A DNA stretch of 64,000 bases, from positions 332,021 to 396,020 of the forward strand of contig JAMPIV010012252.1 in assembly GCA_024509875.1 (NCBI GenBank), given 5' to 3'. A model generated the notes under the pieces. The model made no database searches and was not told where the DNA came from. It saw nothing but the letters and a program-made list of their open reading frames with translations. A program made the translations under genes and the position numbers. Positions 39,101-50,034 of the stretch are shown here, piece after piece. Every line of letters begins with the position of its first letter. Position 1 is the first letter of the stretch. Source of the DNA: Oreohelix idahoensis (Eukaryota > Mollusca > Gastropoda > Stylommatophora > Oreohelicidae).

Positions 39101-42100
39101 AGTAGTGAATTTCTAAATACAATATCTAAATTAATATATAACAATATAGGGCATAACGGCAAAATAAGAAAGTATAAAAGAATTTTCTGCTAGAACTGTT
39201 GGTATCGCCTACGCCTTCAGATTATTTGCTAACGAATAGCCGAACAAAACGGTACCCAAATTTTTCAAATTCGTCCTTGACATAATCACTTTTTCTAGTT
39301 CTAAGAAAATTGTTCCTAAAAATGCATTGTGGAACGTGGAGGGGAAAAGATAGATGAAATGCTAATTCGTTTCGCATTGATTTTAAACTAAAAGCCAATA
39401 CTAGCACAGGGGCATGCCTTGCCTTAGGGGTTTCCCCAAAATACGAGGGAAAAGTTAGAACATGCAGACAACTCGTGTCACAAAAACAACCTTAGCTCTT
39501 ATTTCAAAGGACGTAATTATCACGTAAATAGAGAAGACAGCACATGGAAAAGAATTGAACGTGTAGTAGACTAAAAATAAAAAACACTAACTTAGAAAAA
39601 AAAACTGTGTACTTCTGAACCAAGCCAACTAGTCCCATATAAATTGTATATTCGTGTACCTTAGGACTTGTTGACAAAGAATATGGTAATAGTTACGCAA
39701 ATAGTCCATTAATTAACTAATTATAGCCATAATACTATAGTGGACCCGACCAGACTGTCAAGTAAAGATCATGCCTGCTTGCAATTTTTTATGGCATGTT
39801 TTGAAAAAAAAACGACTTTGGGTAAATGAGGTTAAAAGGTACGGGATATTTGATTGGGTGGATTTTAAAGGAAGGCGAAGTATGATTGGTTGACCTAAAA
39901 CTAAAAATATATTTGCCTTGGAAACATATTGGGAGTTGTTATTTGAAACGATAGATTCAAAAATAAATGTAAACATGGTCCCATTGGACAAAGCAGTAGA
40001 TACTGGTACGAAACGGGGACTGTTCACTGCCATTTCAAGTAAATTTTGTGTAAAGCAAGATCGATGAGAGCAGGCGGAGAAATTTTCTAACATAGGAAAA
40101 GCCTGGACATAGGGCAGATCGAAAATGTGCCACATTGCCTAGTCATCGTTTACTTGTGTTATTTCCTTGCATCTGTGGTAAGATTGATTTTCTTAACATT
40201 TTATTTAAAATAAAATTTGAATGTGAAATACTAACATACGACTGTAAGTAAGTGAGTCTATGGCAGACTCAAAACAGAGTCTAGAGATTGATCCAGCACA
40301 TGAAAGACTATCAGAGAGGTGTAGACCAACTAAACTATATAGGATTATCATCAGGAGCATAATACCTATCCTATTGTATGGACAACAGATTATTGCTGGA
40401 ATTGCAGAGGCGTTGTAACTATTAGGGGAGAGGAATACTGGTATACCTGGTCACATCAAAAGAAACTGGTGAAAGGGATTGTCGTAAAGAGCTGATCTTG
40501 CATGTTTGTTTGTAATGTGCCTGTACTGGTTGTTGAGTATTATTGTAGGCTGTTGATTACGAAGGAGGCATATCCTTCTGATTTCAGAGGGTTTTGTTTG
40601 CTGTCAATAACTGGTGCCAGACTACAGTGGGACGATATATTCATGCCACAGTCTTGCTTTTTTCGGAGACAACTGTAAACCACCATAATCCTTGAAGAAG
40701 TGGGAGCTGAAGGTTGTCGTTCAGCGAAGTGCAGGAAGATTCCTACATCATATTACAAAGATAGGTGCATGTTTCGGCACCTGATCGCTCAACTAACATT
40801 ATATTACAAATAAGAAACTGGGAATAGTGATATAAACATTCCATCAGTGTCCACAAAAACTTAAAACAACATGCAGAGATGATGATAATAAACAATCAAC
40901 CAGTGTATACTAGAAGTCACCTCAGTTAGATAATACAACTACACCCTTATATAATAATATGTGTATTATGGTCAGAAGACCCATTGTGTAAATTGATTGA
41001 TGTAATTAATTTCTATGATTTCACTTTTGATTATCAGTCCTGATTCCAAATAAATTACATTCAGGACAATAAATTGAAAAACATTAACTTTACCAAACTT
41101 TCATCCACTGACTTATTAAAGATAGTCTTTTAAAGTGTAGTTCGTATGTGATTGTCGTGGTACTGTTGTGTTGTATTAGATAATAAAATAATTTGTGTAA
41201 TTGTTTATATGTTCAGTTGGTTAATGCAACCTTACACTAACATTTCATGTCGTAAATTTATTTTGAGAGAATGAGTCTTAGAAATAGTAGTCCGGTTTAG
41301 AGTGTAGAATGATGGTGAAAGGCTCAGTGATAGGAAAAGGTTAGCGAGTAGATATGATGCTCCACAGAGTGCTGGAGGAGAGTAAAGACAGACTTATTTA
41401 CGACAAATCGTTTCTCTCAATCTTCTCTTCCACTCTCCTGGTCAAACAATTATTTGCCAGTTTTCCAGACACACATCTGCGCTCACACCGATTTGGTGCT
41501 TCAGACACACAGACGACGTAGATACAACTATCTTAAACAAATATGAGGGATTTGGGCCTTGGTAGTCCAACACAGTACTATGTATGTTTATGCTGTTTAT
41601 TAGCATTAAACTCAATCACAACATCCAACAGGTGTTACATAAAAATTATCATAAGTACCGAAAAATACAATTAACAAGGTGAGGATTGGGTAAAGAAGAT
41701 TGGTATCGACTAAGCCCTTCCCGCTTATTAGACAAAGGTAAACCCAGTCCCAAGATAGATAGTTATCAGGAACATAGGTAATGTAACCTAACAATGAAGT
41801 TAATTACTCTGAAAGAGATGTTACAATATTAGGTATGGTGGTAGACTAAAATACTGTTATCCCAATTGTGTCTTCCCTTTACTAAGCAAAGAAAAAAAGG
41901 GGGGGGGGATAAAACAGAGTTAACAAATTATCCCACTTAAAGGAACAATGCAGGGTATTAAAAAAAAACGTATTACCCGGTAGGCAAGTTAACAAAGGGT
42001 TTTGCAAAAATAAATCTCCTGTCATTCATACACTCTGTGAGCATCCACACTCATATACACCACACACTTACCGATTACCGCATCAGACAATCCACAGCAT

Positions 42101-43655
42101 GATATACACAGTAATTAAACTCTTTACGTGTGAAAACTGTCTAGTCCTTCTATGTCCCGCCCCAGATAATGCGAGGTTTCACTGAGAGCAAATATTCCCG
42201 CTTATCGCCGGACTTGAAGTTCTAAGAGTTCTTGTGTTTTATTATAAAGAAACGAGTCTATGGGATGGCACTGACGCAGTTCGACATAGGGGTGAAAAAT
42301 GAGGTGCTGGTATAATCCTTCAATGCGTGATGATAGCCACTGACCGGTAAAGTTTTTAATCCAGTGAGGAAAAACTAGGCTCGGTCACAGTCAGGTAAAT
42401 CGGTAATCTCTCACATTTAGAGCTGTAAATAAAATTATTGCTACTGGCACTGTTCATCTTCCAGTTTATCTCACAGATTGAAATTTAAATTTGATGATAA
42501 TATTTTAAATGTTCTTGGGTAGGCTTTCTTTCATGTAGTTATGACAGCTAGGCCGCACCGGACCGCCTCAAGATTAAATTTAAACAAATGTCTCATCAAA
42601 TTGTCTGGAAGTTTTAAGAACCGAGTCTGAAACTCTCTGTATGATTTATTAAGAATGCTGGGATCGCAAAGGTGATCATTCGTGCACAGAAAAAAAAAAC
42701 ACTCCAATTTGTAGCCACCAATTTCAGATGGGAATCTAGCAACTTTCTACTAATAGCTAGTGAATCTTAAAAATCTCTGGCACTGAATGATAGCCTGGCT
42801 TTCTACTGGTCTGTATATATTTAAAATGGAATTAAAGATGAGGGGGGCATGAGAAAGTTGCCACTTTTTTTTATCTCAGGAGACTTTCGGGGATCTGACC
42901 GACAGACTAAAGAGAGATACCGTCCCCTGGTTTCCCGTTTCCCCGTTCGTTGCATCCGACATCTTCCCCCGTTCGCTCCGTCTGCGGTCGGTTTAGCGCT
43001 TAACATGGAGGTGCGGAAAATGACGGCAAGAAACTTCCCCGTTCGTTTCAGGGACTACTACTGCTTTGATCTCTCCCGCTCAACGTTCCTGAAATTACTT
43101 CCGTGTCTGTTTGATCCTGTTCCGCTCTCTCTGTTTGAAGTAGGCAACGCCCCCACTGCCCAAGTTAATGAAAATAACTTCATATCATTGCTCCGGCGAT
43201 GTCCGTGGGCGTGATTTAATCTTTCCAGAAATCAATCCGATGACCAGAATGAACGGTAGATAAACTGTCCACATATTAATCAGCCAACGTGTTGGCCATC
43301 TGAGTCTAACGGTTTCATAGCAATGAGTCCAGGTGAAAATAAATTCCCGTTTGATGAAGAGTTACCAAAATATACGGGGCTCTGGTGCTAACGAAGGGGT
43401 CGCTACAAAGGGTCGTGCTACAACGATTCAGGGCCAGCTGAGTTCGTCTGTGACATTTCATAACCCTAGACACCAAACGTAGTCATCTTACATTCTATCT
43501 AGAATAAGTCTGAATGAGATCATAGTGGTGGTAGTAGAAAGGTGCCCTGGAAATTTACTCTAATATTTATTATATTCAGGGACCTTCACAGCTGACCTCA
43601 TTCAGTACACTAAGATTCCTTAACAACAAACTGTATTAACATCAAACCCACCACA
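39101..43655 (+). mobile_element. Solo LTR of family A inside the E2 5' LTR, TSD GTTGC
   Basis: GTTGC occurs at 39,096-39,100 and 43,656-43,660. Removing the insert restores the E2 LTR exactly as seen at 51,531-51,560. The left end (AGTAGTGAATTT) resembles the sense start of the E1 LTR (TGTGATGAATTT) with a decayed first base. The right end (ACCTTCACAGCTGACCTCATTCAGTACAC through CCACCACA) aligns with the sense 3' end of the E1 LTR. Excluding a further nested insertion it is 2,342 bp, the length of the E1 LTRs. The middle is strongly diverged from E1, so this is an older or different subfamily. Confidence 0.8.
41248..43455 (-). mobile_element. Solo LTR of family-B type nested in the family-A LTR, inverted, TSD TTTCA
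   Basis: TTTCA flanks it at 41,243-41,247 and 43,456-43,460. On the minus strand it starts TGTCACAGACGAACTC and ends AAATTTACGACA, like the E2 LTR, and shares many internal blocks with it (for example the region around 43,270-43,440 against 50,040-50,270). At 2,208 bp it is shorter and visibly more diverged than the two E2 LTRs are from each other, so it came from a different B-type source copy. Confidence 0.88.
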
Positions 43656-44774
43656 GTTGCTATCATCACGCCTTGAAGGAATTTTACCTCCAGCAGCGAA
43701 ATTAAAGAGACCACTCCATCCTCACCCCTGTATTGAATTGTGTCAGTGCCATCCCATAGACTCCTTTTTATATAATAAAACACAAGAACTCTTAGTCTTC
43801 AAGTCCGGCGATTATTGGGAATATTCGCTATCAGCAAACCTCGCTACATCTGGGGCGGGACATCGAAGTACTAGACATTTTCACGTGTCAAGAGTAATTG
43901 TTGTTTATATAATTCTATGGATTGTCTGATGCTGCAATCGGTAAGTGTGTGTGTGTGTGTATGAGTGTGTATCATCACGCGCGTGCATGAATGACAGGAA
44001 ATCTAATTGTTTTTGCAAACCATTTGTTAACTTGCCTACCGGGCAATACATTTTACTGTACACCCCGCATTGTTCCTTTAAGTAGGATATTTTGTTAACT
44101 CTGTTTAACCCCCCTCCCCCCTCCCCCCTTTTTCATTTGCTTAGTAAAGGGAAGAACAATTGGGATAACAGGATTTTTTTTAACCACCCATACCTAGTAT
44201 TGAAACCCCTCTTTCAGAGTAATTATTTTCACTGTTAGGTTACATTACCGATGTTCCTGATAACTATCTATCTTTGGATTGGGTTCATCTTTGTCTAATA
44301 AGTGGGAAGGGCTTAGTCGATACCAATCTTCTTCACCCTTCCCCACCTTGTTATTTGCATTTCTGTACGTATGATAATTTTATGTAACACTTGATATTTG
44401 TTTGTGATTTGATTTTTTTGGTTAATAAATATCATAAACTTATTTAGTACTGTGTTGGAAATACCCAAAGCCCAACATTTCCCCTATTTGTTTAATATAG
44501 TTTGTATCCACGTGCGTCTGTGTGTTTGAAGCACCAAATCGGTGTGAGCGCAGGTGTGTGTCTTGAAACTGGCAAATAATTGTTTGACCAGGAGGGATGA
44601 AGAGAAGATTGAGAGGAACGATTTGTCGTAAATAAATCTGTCTTTACTCTCCCCAGCACGGTGCAGCAACTATTTACTCTCTACAATTTCTATCACTGAG
44701 CTTTCATCATCATTCTCCACTCTAAACCGGACCACTATTTCTAAGACTCTTTCTCTCAATATAAATTTACGACA
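43656..44774 (+). repeat. E2 5' LTR, remaining 1.1 kb
   Basis: Continues the LTR interrupted at 39,100 and ends TTTACGACA at 44,774. It lacks the SINE present at the matching place in the 3' LTR: TCTTTCTCTCAAT is uninterrupted near 44,750-44,760. Confidence 0.93.
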
Positions 44775-44779
44775 ATATT

Positions 44780-44798
44780 TGTGGGCTGGTCCTGGGAT
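44780..44798 (+). other. E2 primer-binding site
   Basis: TGTGGGCTGGTCCTGGGAT lies five bases after the 5' LTR. It aligns with the E1 site and with the tRNA-Pro type site of gammaretroviruses, with mismatches. Confidence 0.5.
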
Positions 44799-45527
44799 CT
44801 TGAGCTACATTTGAGGCAATTCCATAGCCGGGATAAAGATATTTTTGAGTCTGATTAAGGCTGGGTCTAACTAGATAGAGTGTGAATGATCTGTCTTTGT
44901 GAAGTAGGTAAATAAAAATAATTAATTACACCCCTAGACAACGCCTTTTAGTATTTGGGTCGTCCACACAGCATATTTACAGGTTGCTTTCTTTCCACAG
45001 CAGTAGAAAGTACGGATAAACAAAAATATTTGTTATTTAAATTATTCTCTGGCAGAGAAACATTACATTTTTCTTTATAAAATTTGCTGGGATTGCGTGA
45101 TTTTTTTTACAGTTACTAAAGGTTTTTTGAAGTTAAAAAGAGTTGAGCTTAGCTAAAGACGCCTTGTTCTGACTTTTAAGTCTAGTTAACATCGTCTCTT
45201 CTCATAAATTGACTTCAGGGGCGGAGTTTTTGTAGTGGAGAATTAAAATTTCAGGAAATTTTTTTTTTCCTTTAAATTGTTTTAATATAAATTGTTCTCT
45301 ACTGTTAGCAATAGTAGATTTTTTTCTATTGTAACTTACCATTTTAACGTGGCATACTCGCTTGCGTTAAGAGTCTTAAGTGACAATAATAGCAGCGATA
45401 AGTTTGCACATTAGGAGGTAACACAAGTAAATTTATACTTTGTGTTTTTTCTCGTAGCGGCTTTGAGTTTTTTCCCTCCTTGGTTTTTCTTCATAGTCTC
45501 TAGTCTTAGAAGCATCCAGTTTTTGGC
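44799..45527 (+). other. E2 untranslated leader
   Basis: About 730 bp between primer-binding site and gag without a long ORF. It would hold any packaging signal; none can be identified from sequence alone. Confidence 0.5.
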
Positions 45528-46604
45528 ATGGCAGAGAGAATTAGGATAAGATCCATTTTGAGACAGGAGGCGAAGGACTCAGGGTTAGAAGGAGAAGCCG
45601 CGAACCTGTTTGTCAACAGGGAACTTGAAAGGTATGTCGTGGAGCAACAGAAAGCGGAAGCTGAGAGGAAGGAAGAGAAAGAGAGAGCAGAGAGGAGAGA
45701 AGCACAGGAGAGGGCAGATAGGAAAGAAGCGGAAGAGCGTCAATTGGAGCAGAAGAAAATTGAGGCAGAGATGGACGCCCGCAGGGAAAGAGAGAAGGAG
45801 AGACAACGCGAAGAGAGAGACAAGGAAAGACAGCATGAATTGGCGCTTAAGGCTTTAGAGAGTCGGGGCGCCTCTACTTCGAATAACGGAGAGCCGTCTT
45901 CGCCCCAGTCTCAGTCAATGGATCTCTCCAGCACTCAATCTGCCCAATTAACGGCGATGTCTTTTGCTTTAGAGCCTTTTCCTAGCCCCAATGAAAAAAT
46001 TGACAGCTACCTAGAAAAATTCGAGAGGCTCGCAAATCTGTATGGGTTAGAGAGTACCCGTTGTGCACTTAAACTCTCAACGTCACTGAAAAGTACTGAT
46101 TATGACGTGTACACAAAGCTGGGAACCAACCAACATGATTACGACATGCTGAAGAAGGCCTTGCTAGAACGGTTTGAGATGACCGCCCGAAAATTTCTGC
46201 AAATGTTCAGAAACAGCCGGAAAGAGAGCACGGAAACTTTTCCGCAGTTCTCTTCACGTCTCACGGGCTATTTGACAAAGTGCATTGAATTATCTGACTT
46301 ACCTCTTACATATGAGGGACTACTTGAACTTGTTCTTGTGGAACAGATAAAGTCAACTTTGTCAAACGAAACCCGTAGATTTTTGGCTGAACAGGGCGCA
46401 GTCAGGCTTGAGGACATCCTCAATAAGGCAGAACGCTATACCAATGCAATGGCCGAACTTTCCAGCACTAAACGTAAACCCACAGATGAGCCATCTCGAA
46501 AACAAAATCTGGAGCAGTCATCCTTCTCCTCTAATTCTTCTCAGCAGTATAGCCAACGAGATAATAATACCCAAAGACCTCCCCAGGAAAAATCGAAATT
46601 CTAG
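45528..46604 (+). CDS. gag: E2 Gag (358 codons, ends at TAG)
   Basis: Starts MAERIRIRSILRQEAK. Residues about 40-115 are an extremely charged Glu/Arg/Lys coiled coil. A Ser/Gln-rich linker follows, then a capsid-like helical region (about 140-305) with IDSYLEKFERLANLYGLE, YDMLKKALLERFE, FPQFSSRL and FLAEQGAVRLEDIL. The same order is seen in E1 Gag. It ends in a Gln/Ser/Asn-rich tail at TAG (46,602-46,604). No CX2CX4HX4C knuckle is visible in the region after the stop, where E1 has one; only a lone Cys (IGCLH) remains, so nucleocapsid function appears lost. Confidence 0.85.
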   Translation: MAERIRIRSILRQEAKDSGLEGEAANLFVNRELERYVVEQQKAEAERKEEKERAERREAQERADRKEAEERQLEQKKIEAEMDARREREKERQREERDKERQHELALKALESRGASTSNNGEPSSPQSQSMDLSSTQSAQLTAMSFALEPFPSPNEKIDSYLEKFERLANLYGLESTRCALKLSTSLKSTDYDVYTKLGTNQHDYDMLKKALLERFEMTARKFLQMFRNSRKESTETFPQFSSRLTGYLTKCIELSDLPLTYEGLLELVLVEQIKSTLSNETRRFLAEQGAVRLEDILNKAERYTNAMAELSSTKRKPTDEPSRKQNLEQSSFSSNSSQQYSQRDNNTQRPPQEKSKF

Positions 46605-47435
46605 AAAACCCGATTTCCCCAAAATAATAATTCTGATCAACCCATCAAGCCTACGTGGCAGCGCGGCCACCAAGGTCAAGGAAAAGGGAAGACCCCTACA
46701 CCAGGAACGTCTGATCAGGGCAAACAGACCGGGCCCAACCGCATCGGATGTTTGCATACAGCTTCGAAAGGTAGAGTCAATGTCAGTGACTCTCAACCTG
46801 AGGGGGACAGACCCTAAACGCGAGGAACTGTAATTTTGAATGGTACCTCAACTACTTGTCTCTTTGACACTGGATTAAGTTTTAGTTGTATTGTCGCTAG
46901 GCACCTAGTCAAACCAGGTCAGGAGACAGAGGAAACCGTCAAACTTAGTGGAGTTTTCAGGAGTGATGCTTCCATGACGCTTCCTATCGCACTGGTAGAG
47001 ATACACTCTGATTTTGTCAGAGGTGTTATTAAAGCGGCCATAATGGATGATCCGATCTACCCAGTTACCCTGAGATGTAGATATGTGTTCATTGGGAGAC
47101 CTAAGGAGCCGATTGTGGCAGCGGTAACCACAAGAAGGCAAGTCAAGAAGGAGAGGGAGCCAGCGCCAAATTTGTTGCCGAATGAACTGAAGGAGGCGCA
47201 ACAAAAGGACCCTGCTCTGGAGCTCTGCTTTAGAAAACTGCCCATGGCTAAGGACCCAAGACACAACGGAGACATCTTTTGTAAAGATGGCGTATTGTAT
47301 CGTAAAACGGGCAACCCGGACACGGGTAATAACCAGCTCCTAGTACCGACGCAGTACAGAAGCCAGATCTTAGAAATGGGGCACTCTCTTCCCTTTACGA
47401 ACATATGGGACAAAACGCCACTATTCAGCGAATAA
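46605..47435 (+). pseudogene. E2 nucleocapsid remnant, protease, and start of integrase
   Basis: In frame with Gag after the TAG, the sequence stays open to a TAA near 46,814, then continues. TCLFDTGLSFSCIV carries the protease DTG, followed by MTLPIAL and IYPVTLRCRYVFIG, the C-terminal retropepsin segment. After a Pro/Lys-rich linker comes LYRKTG and the first His region of the integrase zinc domain. The frame then shifts near 47,400. Two in-frame stops between Gag and protease argue against simple readthrough expression. Confidence 0.8.
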
Positions 47436-48863
47436 AAACCCACTATAGGTGGCCAGGAATGAACTCTGACATTATCAGGTACGTGAAATCGTGCGCCCAG
47501 TGCCAACGGGTAGCACCCAAGCACTTGACACCCCCAGTACCTATGGGGCAAATGCCAATAGTAGGGACTCCATTTGCTGTCGACATTATTGGTCTCCTGG
47601 AAAAGACCAAAAAAAAGGAACAGGTTCATCCTAACCTTAGTCGACACTTGCACTATGTGTGCCGAAGCTGTACCGCTACCACGCATAGATTCTAAGCATG
47701 TCGCAGAAGCCCTCGTGCAAATTTTTACACGGTTGGGATTCCCTCAACAAGTTTTGACGGACAATGGATCCCAATTCCGTAGCCTGTTAATGGAGGAGAT
47801 CTTTAAGATCTTGAGGGCCAAACATATCAACACAAGTCCCTACCATCCGGCCGGAAATGGGCTCGTGGAACGTTTTAATGGCAGCCTCACCACCATGTTA
47901 CGTAAACTGAGTCAGGAGAAACCGGAAGGCTGGGACCTATATATATCGGCTGCCTTATTTGCCTACCGAGAGGTTCCCCAAGCGTCTACGGGATTCCCGC
48001 CTGCTACACTTTTATTTGGCAGACCTATTAAGGGGCCACTAGAAGCCTTACTTCGGTCCCTGACTGACCAAAAGGCTGACGAGACAGTCGTCTCTGCAAG
48101 CAAGTATGTATCTGAGCTCAAGGAAAGGCTAAAGCTAGGATGGGATCTAGCTACTACCAACCTTAAGAAAGCCCGCGCTAAACATGCTAAAAGATACAAC
48201 AAAGCTGCAAAAGAAAGAGAAATACAACCAGGGGAGAAAGTTTTGTTGCTACTTCCAACCGGAAGCAGTAAACTTCGCATCGGATGGCAAGGGCCGTTTA
48301 CCGTCCTTAAAAAGATCTCACGTACCAATTACAAGATCTCCATCAAAGGAAAGGAGAAGGTCTTCCACATAAATCTCCTTAAGAAATATTTGGAAAGACC
48401 GGTGCCATCCTCCGAGCATCTCCTGGCTGTCGCCATAGCAACGGAAGACGATGAAGATGATGATGGTTGCATGGAGTACCCATTGCAACCCACAGAATCC
48501 TTTAAAGATGTCAAGTTCGACGACAATCTGTCACCAGAACAACAAACAGAAACCAGGGCTCTACTAAAACAGTACAGTGCAGTCTTAACGGATGTACCAG
48601 GTCGAACAAATCTCATTGAATTTGATATGAAATTAACAAGCGAGACCCCTGTTCGAACCAGAGTTTACCCCATCCCGTACGCTAAAGCTGATGCACTTCG
48701 CGGAGAAATAGACAAGCTGAGTCAGGCAGGAATTTTCAGTGAGTCTACATCTCCTTACAGTTCCAGTGTAGTGCTGTTGCAGAAGCCCAATAAGAAAGTT
48801 CGGCTGTGTATAGATTACCGGCTGCTAAACGCTGTAACGGAATTCCAGCCCAAACCTTTCTAA
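47405..48863 (+). pseudogene. E2 integrase (zinc, D-D-E core, GPY/F) running into RT
   Basis: Two overlapping frames. 47,405-47,695 has HYRWPGM and CAQC (the Cys pair of the H2C2 domain), then FAVDIIG with the first catalytic Asp. After a frameshift near 47,620, the frame of 47,574-48,863 has VLTDNGSQF (second Asp, residue about 63), PAGNGLVERFNG (the Glu) and FGRP. It continues with a linker and GEKVLLLLP...IGWQGPFTV (GPY/F, about 225-240), then RT beginning with DVPGRTNL and CIDYRLLNAV. Core and C-terminus are thus joined to RT without a break, proving the integrase-before-RT order. It ends at a TAA (48,861) inside RT. Confidence 0.88.
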
Positions 48864-49277
48864 ACTGTTTCTGAGTTGTTCACCAAGCTCAGCAAAGCAA
48901 AGATTTTCTCCAAAATTGACCTCAGTAAAGGTTATTATCAAATACCAGTCAAGGAGGAAATTAAACCTTTGTTATCTTTCAGCACTAGTGAAGGACATTA
49001 CACATTTAATGTGATGCTGTTCGGATTGCATAACGCACCAGGAGTATTCACAAGGATGATGAGGAAGCTTCTAGAACCTTTGCAAAGTCCCCATATCCAT
49101 AATTTCATGGATGACATATTAATTGCATCGGAAACCTACGAAGAACATATTGCTACGGTTGCTATGCTCCTCAGGAGACTACAGGAAACTGGTCTCACAG
49201 CAAGACCTAGCAAATGTCTCATCGGGTTTGAACAGTTAGACTTCCTGGGGCATACTATTTCTCACGGCTGTAGTTAG
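48864..49277 (+). pseudogene. E2 reverse transcriptase, central part
   Basis: Same frame as the integrase after the TAA. It holds KIDLSKGYYQIPV (first catalytic Asp), FGLHNAPGVFTRMM, the FMDD box (NFMDDIL) and FLGHTISHG. It ends at a TAG at 49,275-49,277. Residue order matches E1 RT without large gaps, so the lesions are the two stops only. Confidence 0.88.
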
Positions 49278-50000
49278 CCTATTAAGAAGAACATGGAGAA
49301 AATAGTGGCAGCAAAAAGACCCCGAACGAAGAAAGACGTACGTTCCTTCATATCACTATGTGCATACTATCAGAAGTACATCCAGAACTTCAACGGACTG
49401 ACGGCACCTCTGACTGACCTCACAAAGAAAGGTTGTCCTGATAAGGTCATTTGGGATCAAAAGTGCGAACACGCGTACAGCACTTTGAAAGGACAGTTGT
49501 CTGCGTACCCCATTTTGAGGTTGCCTGACCTCAAGAAACCTTTTGTACTGCGGGTCGACGCGTCAGGTCAGGGCATCGGGTCAACACTGCTTCAAGCCGA
49601 GGACAGTGACCTGAACATGCTATTTCCAGTTGCCTATGGCAGTCGGAAATTAAATAAAGCTGAACGGAACTACAGCGTAGTTGAAAGAGAATGTCTCGCT
49701 CTGATTGACGGTATCAGACGCAATCATGAGTTTCTCTATGGGACATCTTTCACGGTGCAAACAGACCACGATCCGTTAGCCTTTCTTGGTGCCAATAAAG
49801 AATTTAACGCAAGGATTATGCGTTGGGCCCTTCTTTTAAGCGTTTATTCTTTCAAAGTGGAATACATTCCGGGAAGACAGAATGTCGGGGCGGATTTCCT
49901 GAGTAGAAACTGGACTACGGAGGAAGAGGAGGAAGTTGAAGATACTAATCACCCAAAAGCTACCGATCAGGGCAGCTTCATTGTCATAAATCAAACATGA
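49278..50000 (+). pseudogene. E2 RT connection and RNase H
   Basis: Continues in frame after the TAG. KKDVRSFISLCAYYQKYI is the RT thumb/connection. LRVDASGQGIGS (RNase H Asp), VERECLALI (Glu), QTDHDPLAFLG (Asp) and GADFLSR complete the RNase H. A short acidic tail ends at 50,000, only 35 bp before the 3' LTR. Nothing follows RNase H where canonical gypsy elements have integrase. Confidence 0.88.
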
Positions 50001-50019
50001 AAAGAGGTTTTCATGTCTC

Positions 50020-50030
50020 AAAAGAGGGGA
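50020..50030 (+). other. E2 polypurine tract
   Basis: AAAAGAGGGGA lies four bases before the 3' LTR start. Confidence 0.75.
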
Positions 50031-50034
50031 CGAT

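Noticed and set aside
42849..43214. 121-codon plus-strand open frame
   Set aside because: It lies inside an inverted B-type LTR, and the homologous LTR positions do not preserve it.
46602..46604. Programmed UAG readthrough between Gag and protease in E2
   Set aside because: A second in-frame TAA follows at about 46,814 and the nucleocapsid is degenerate. Ordinary decay is simpler.
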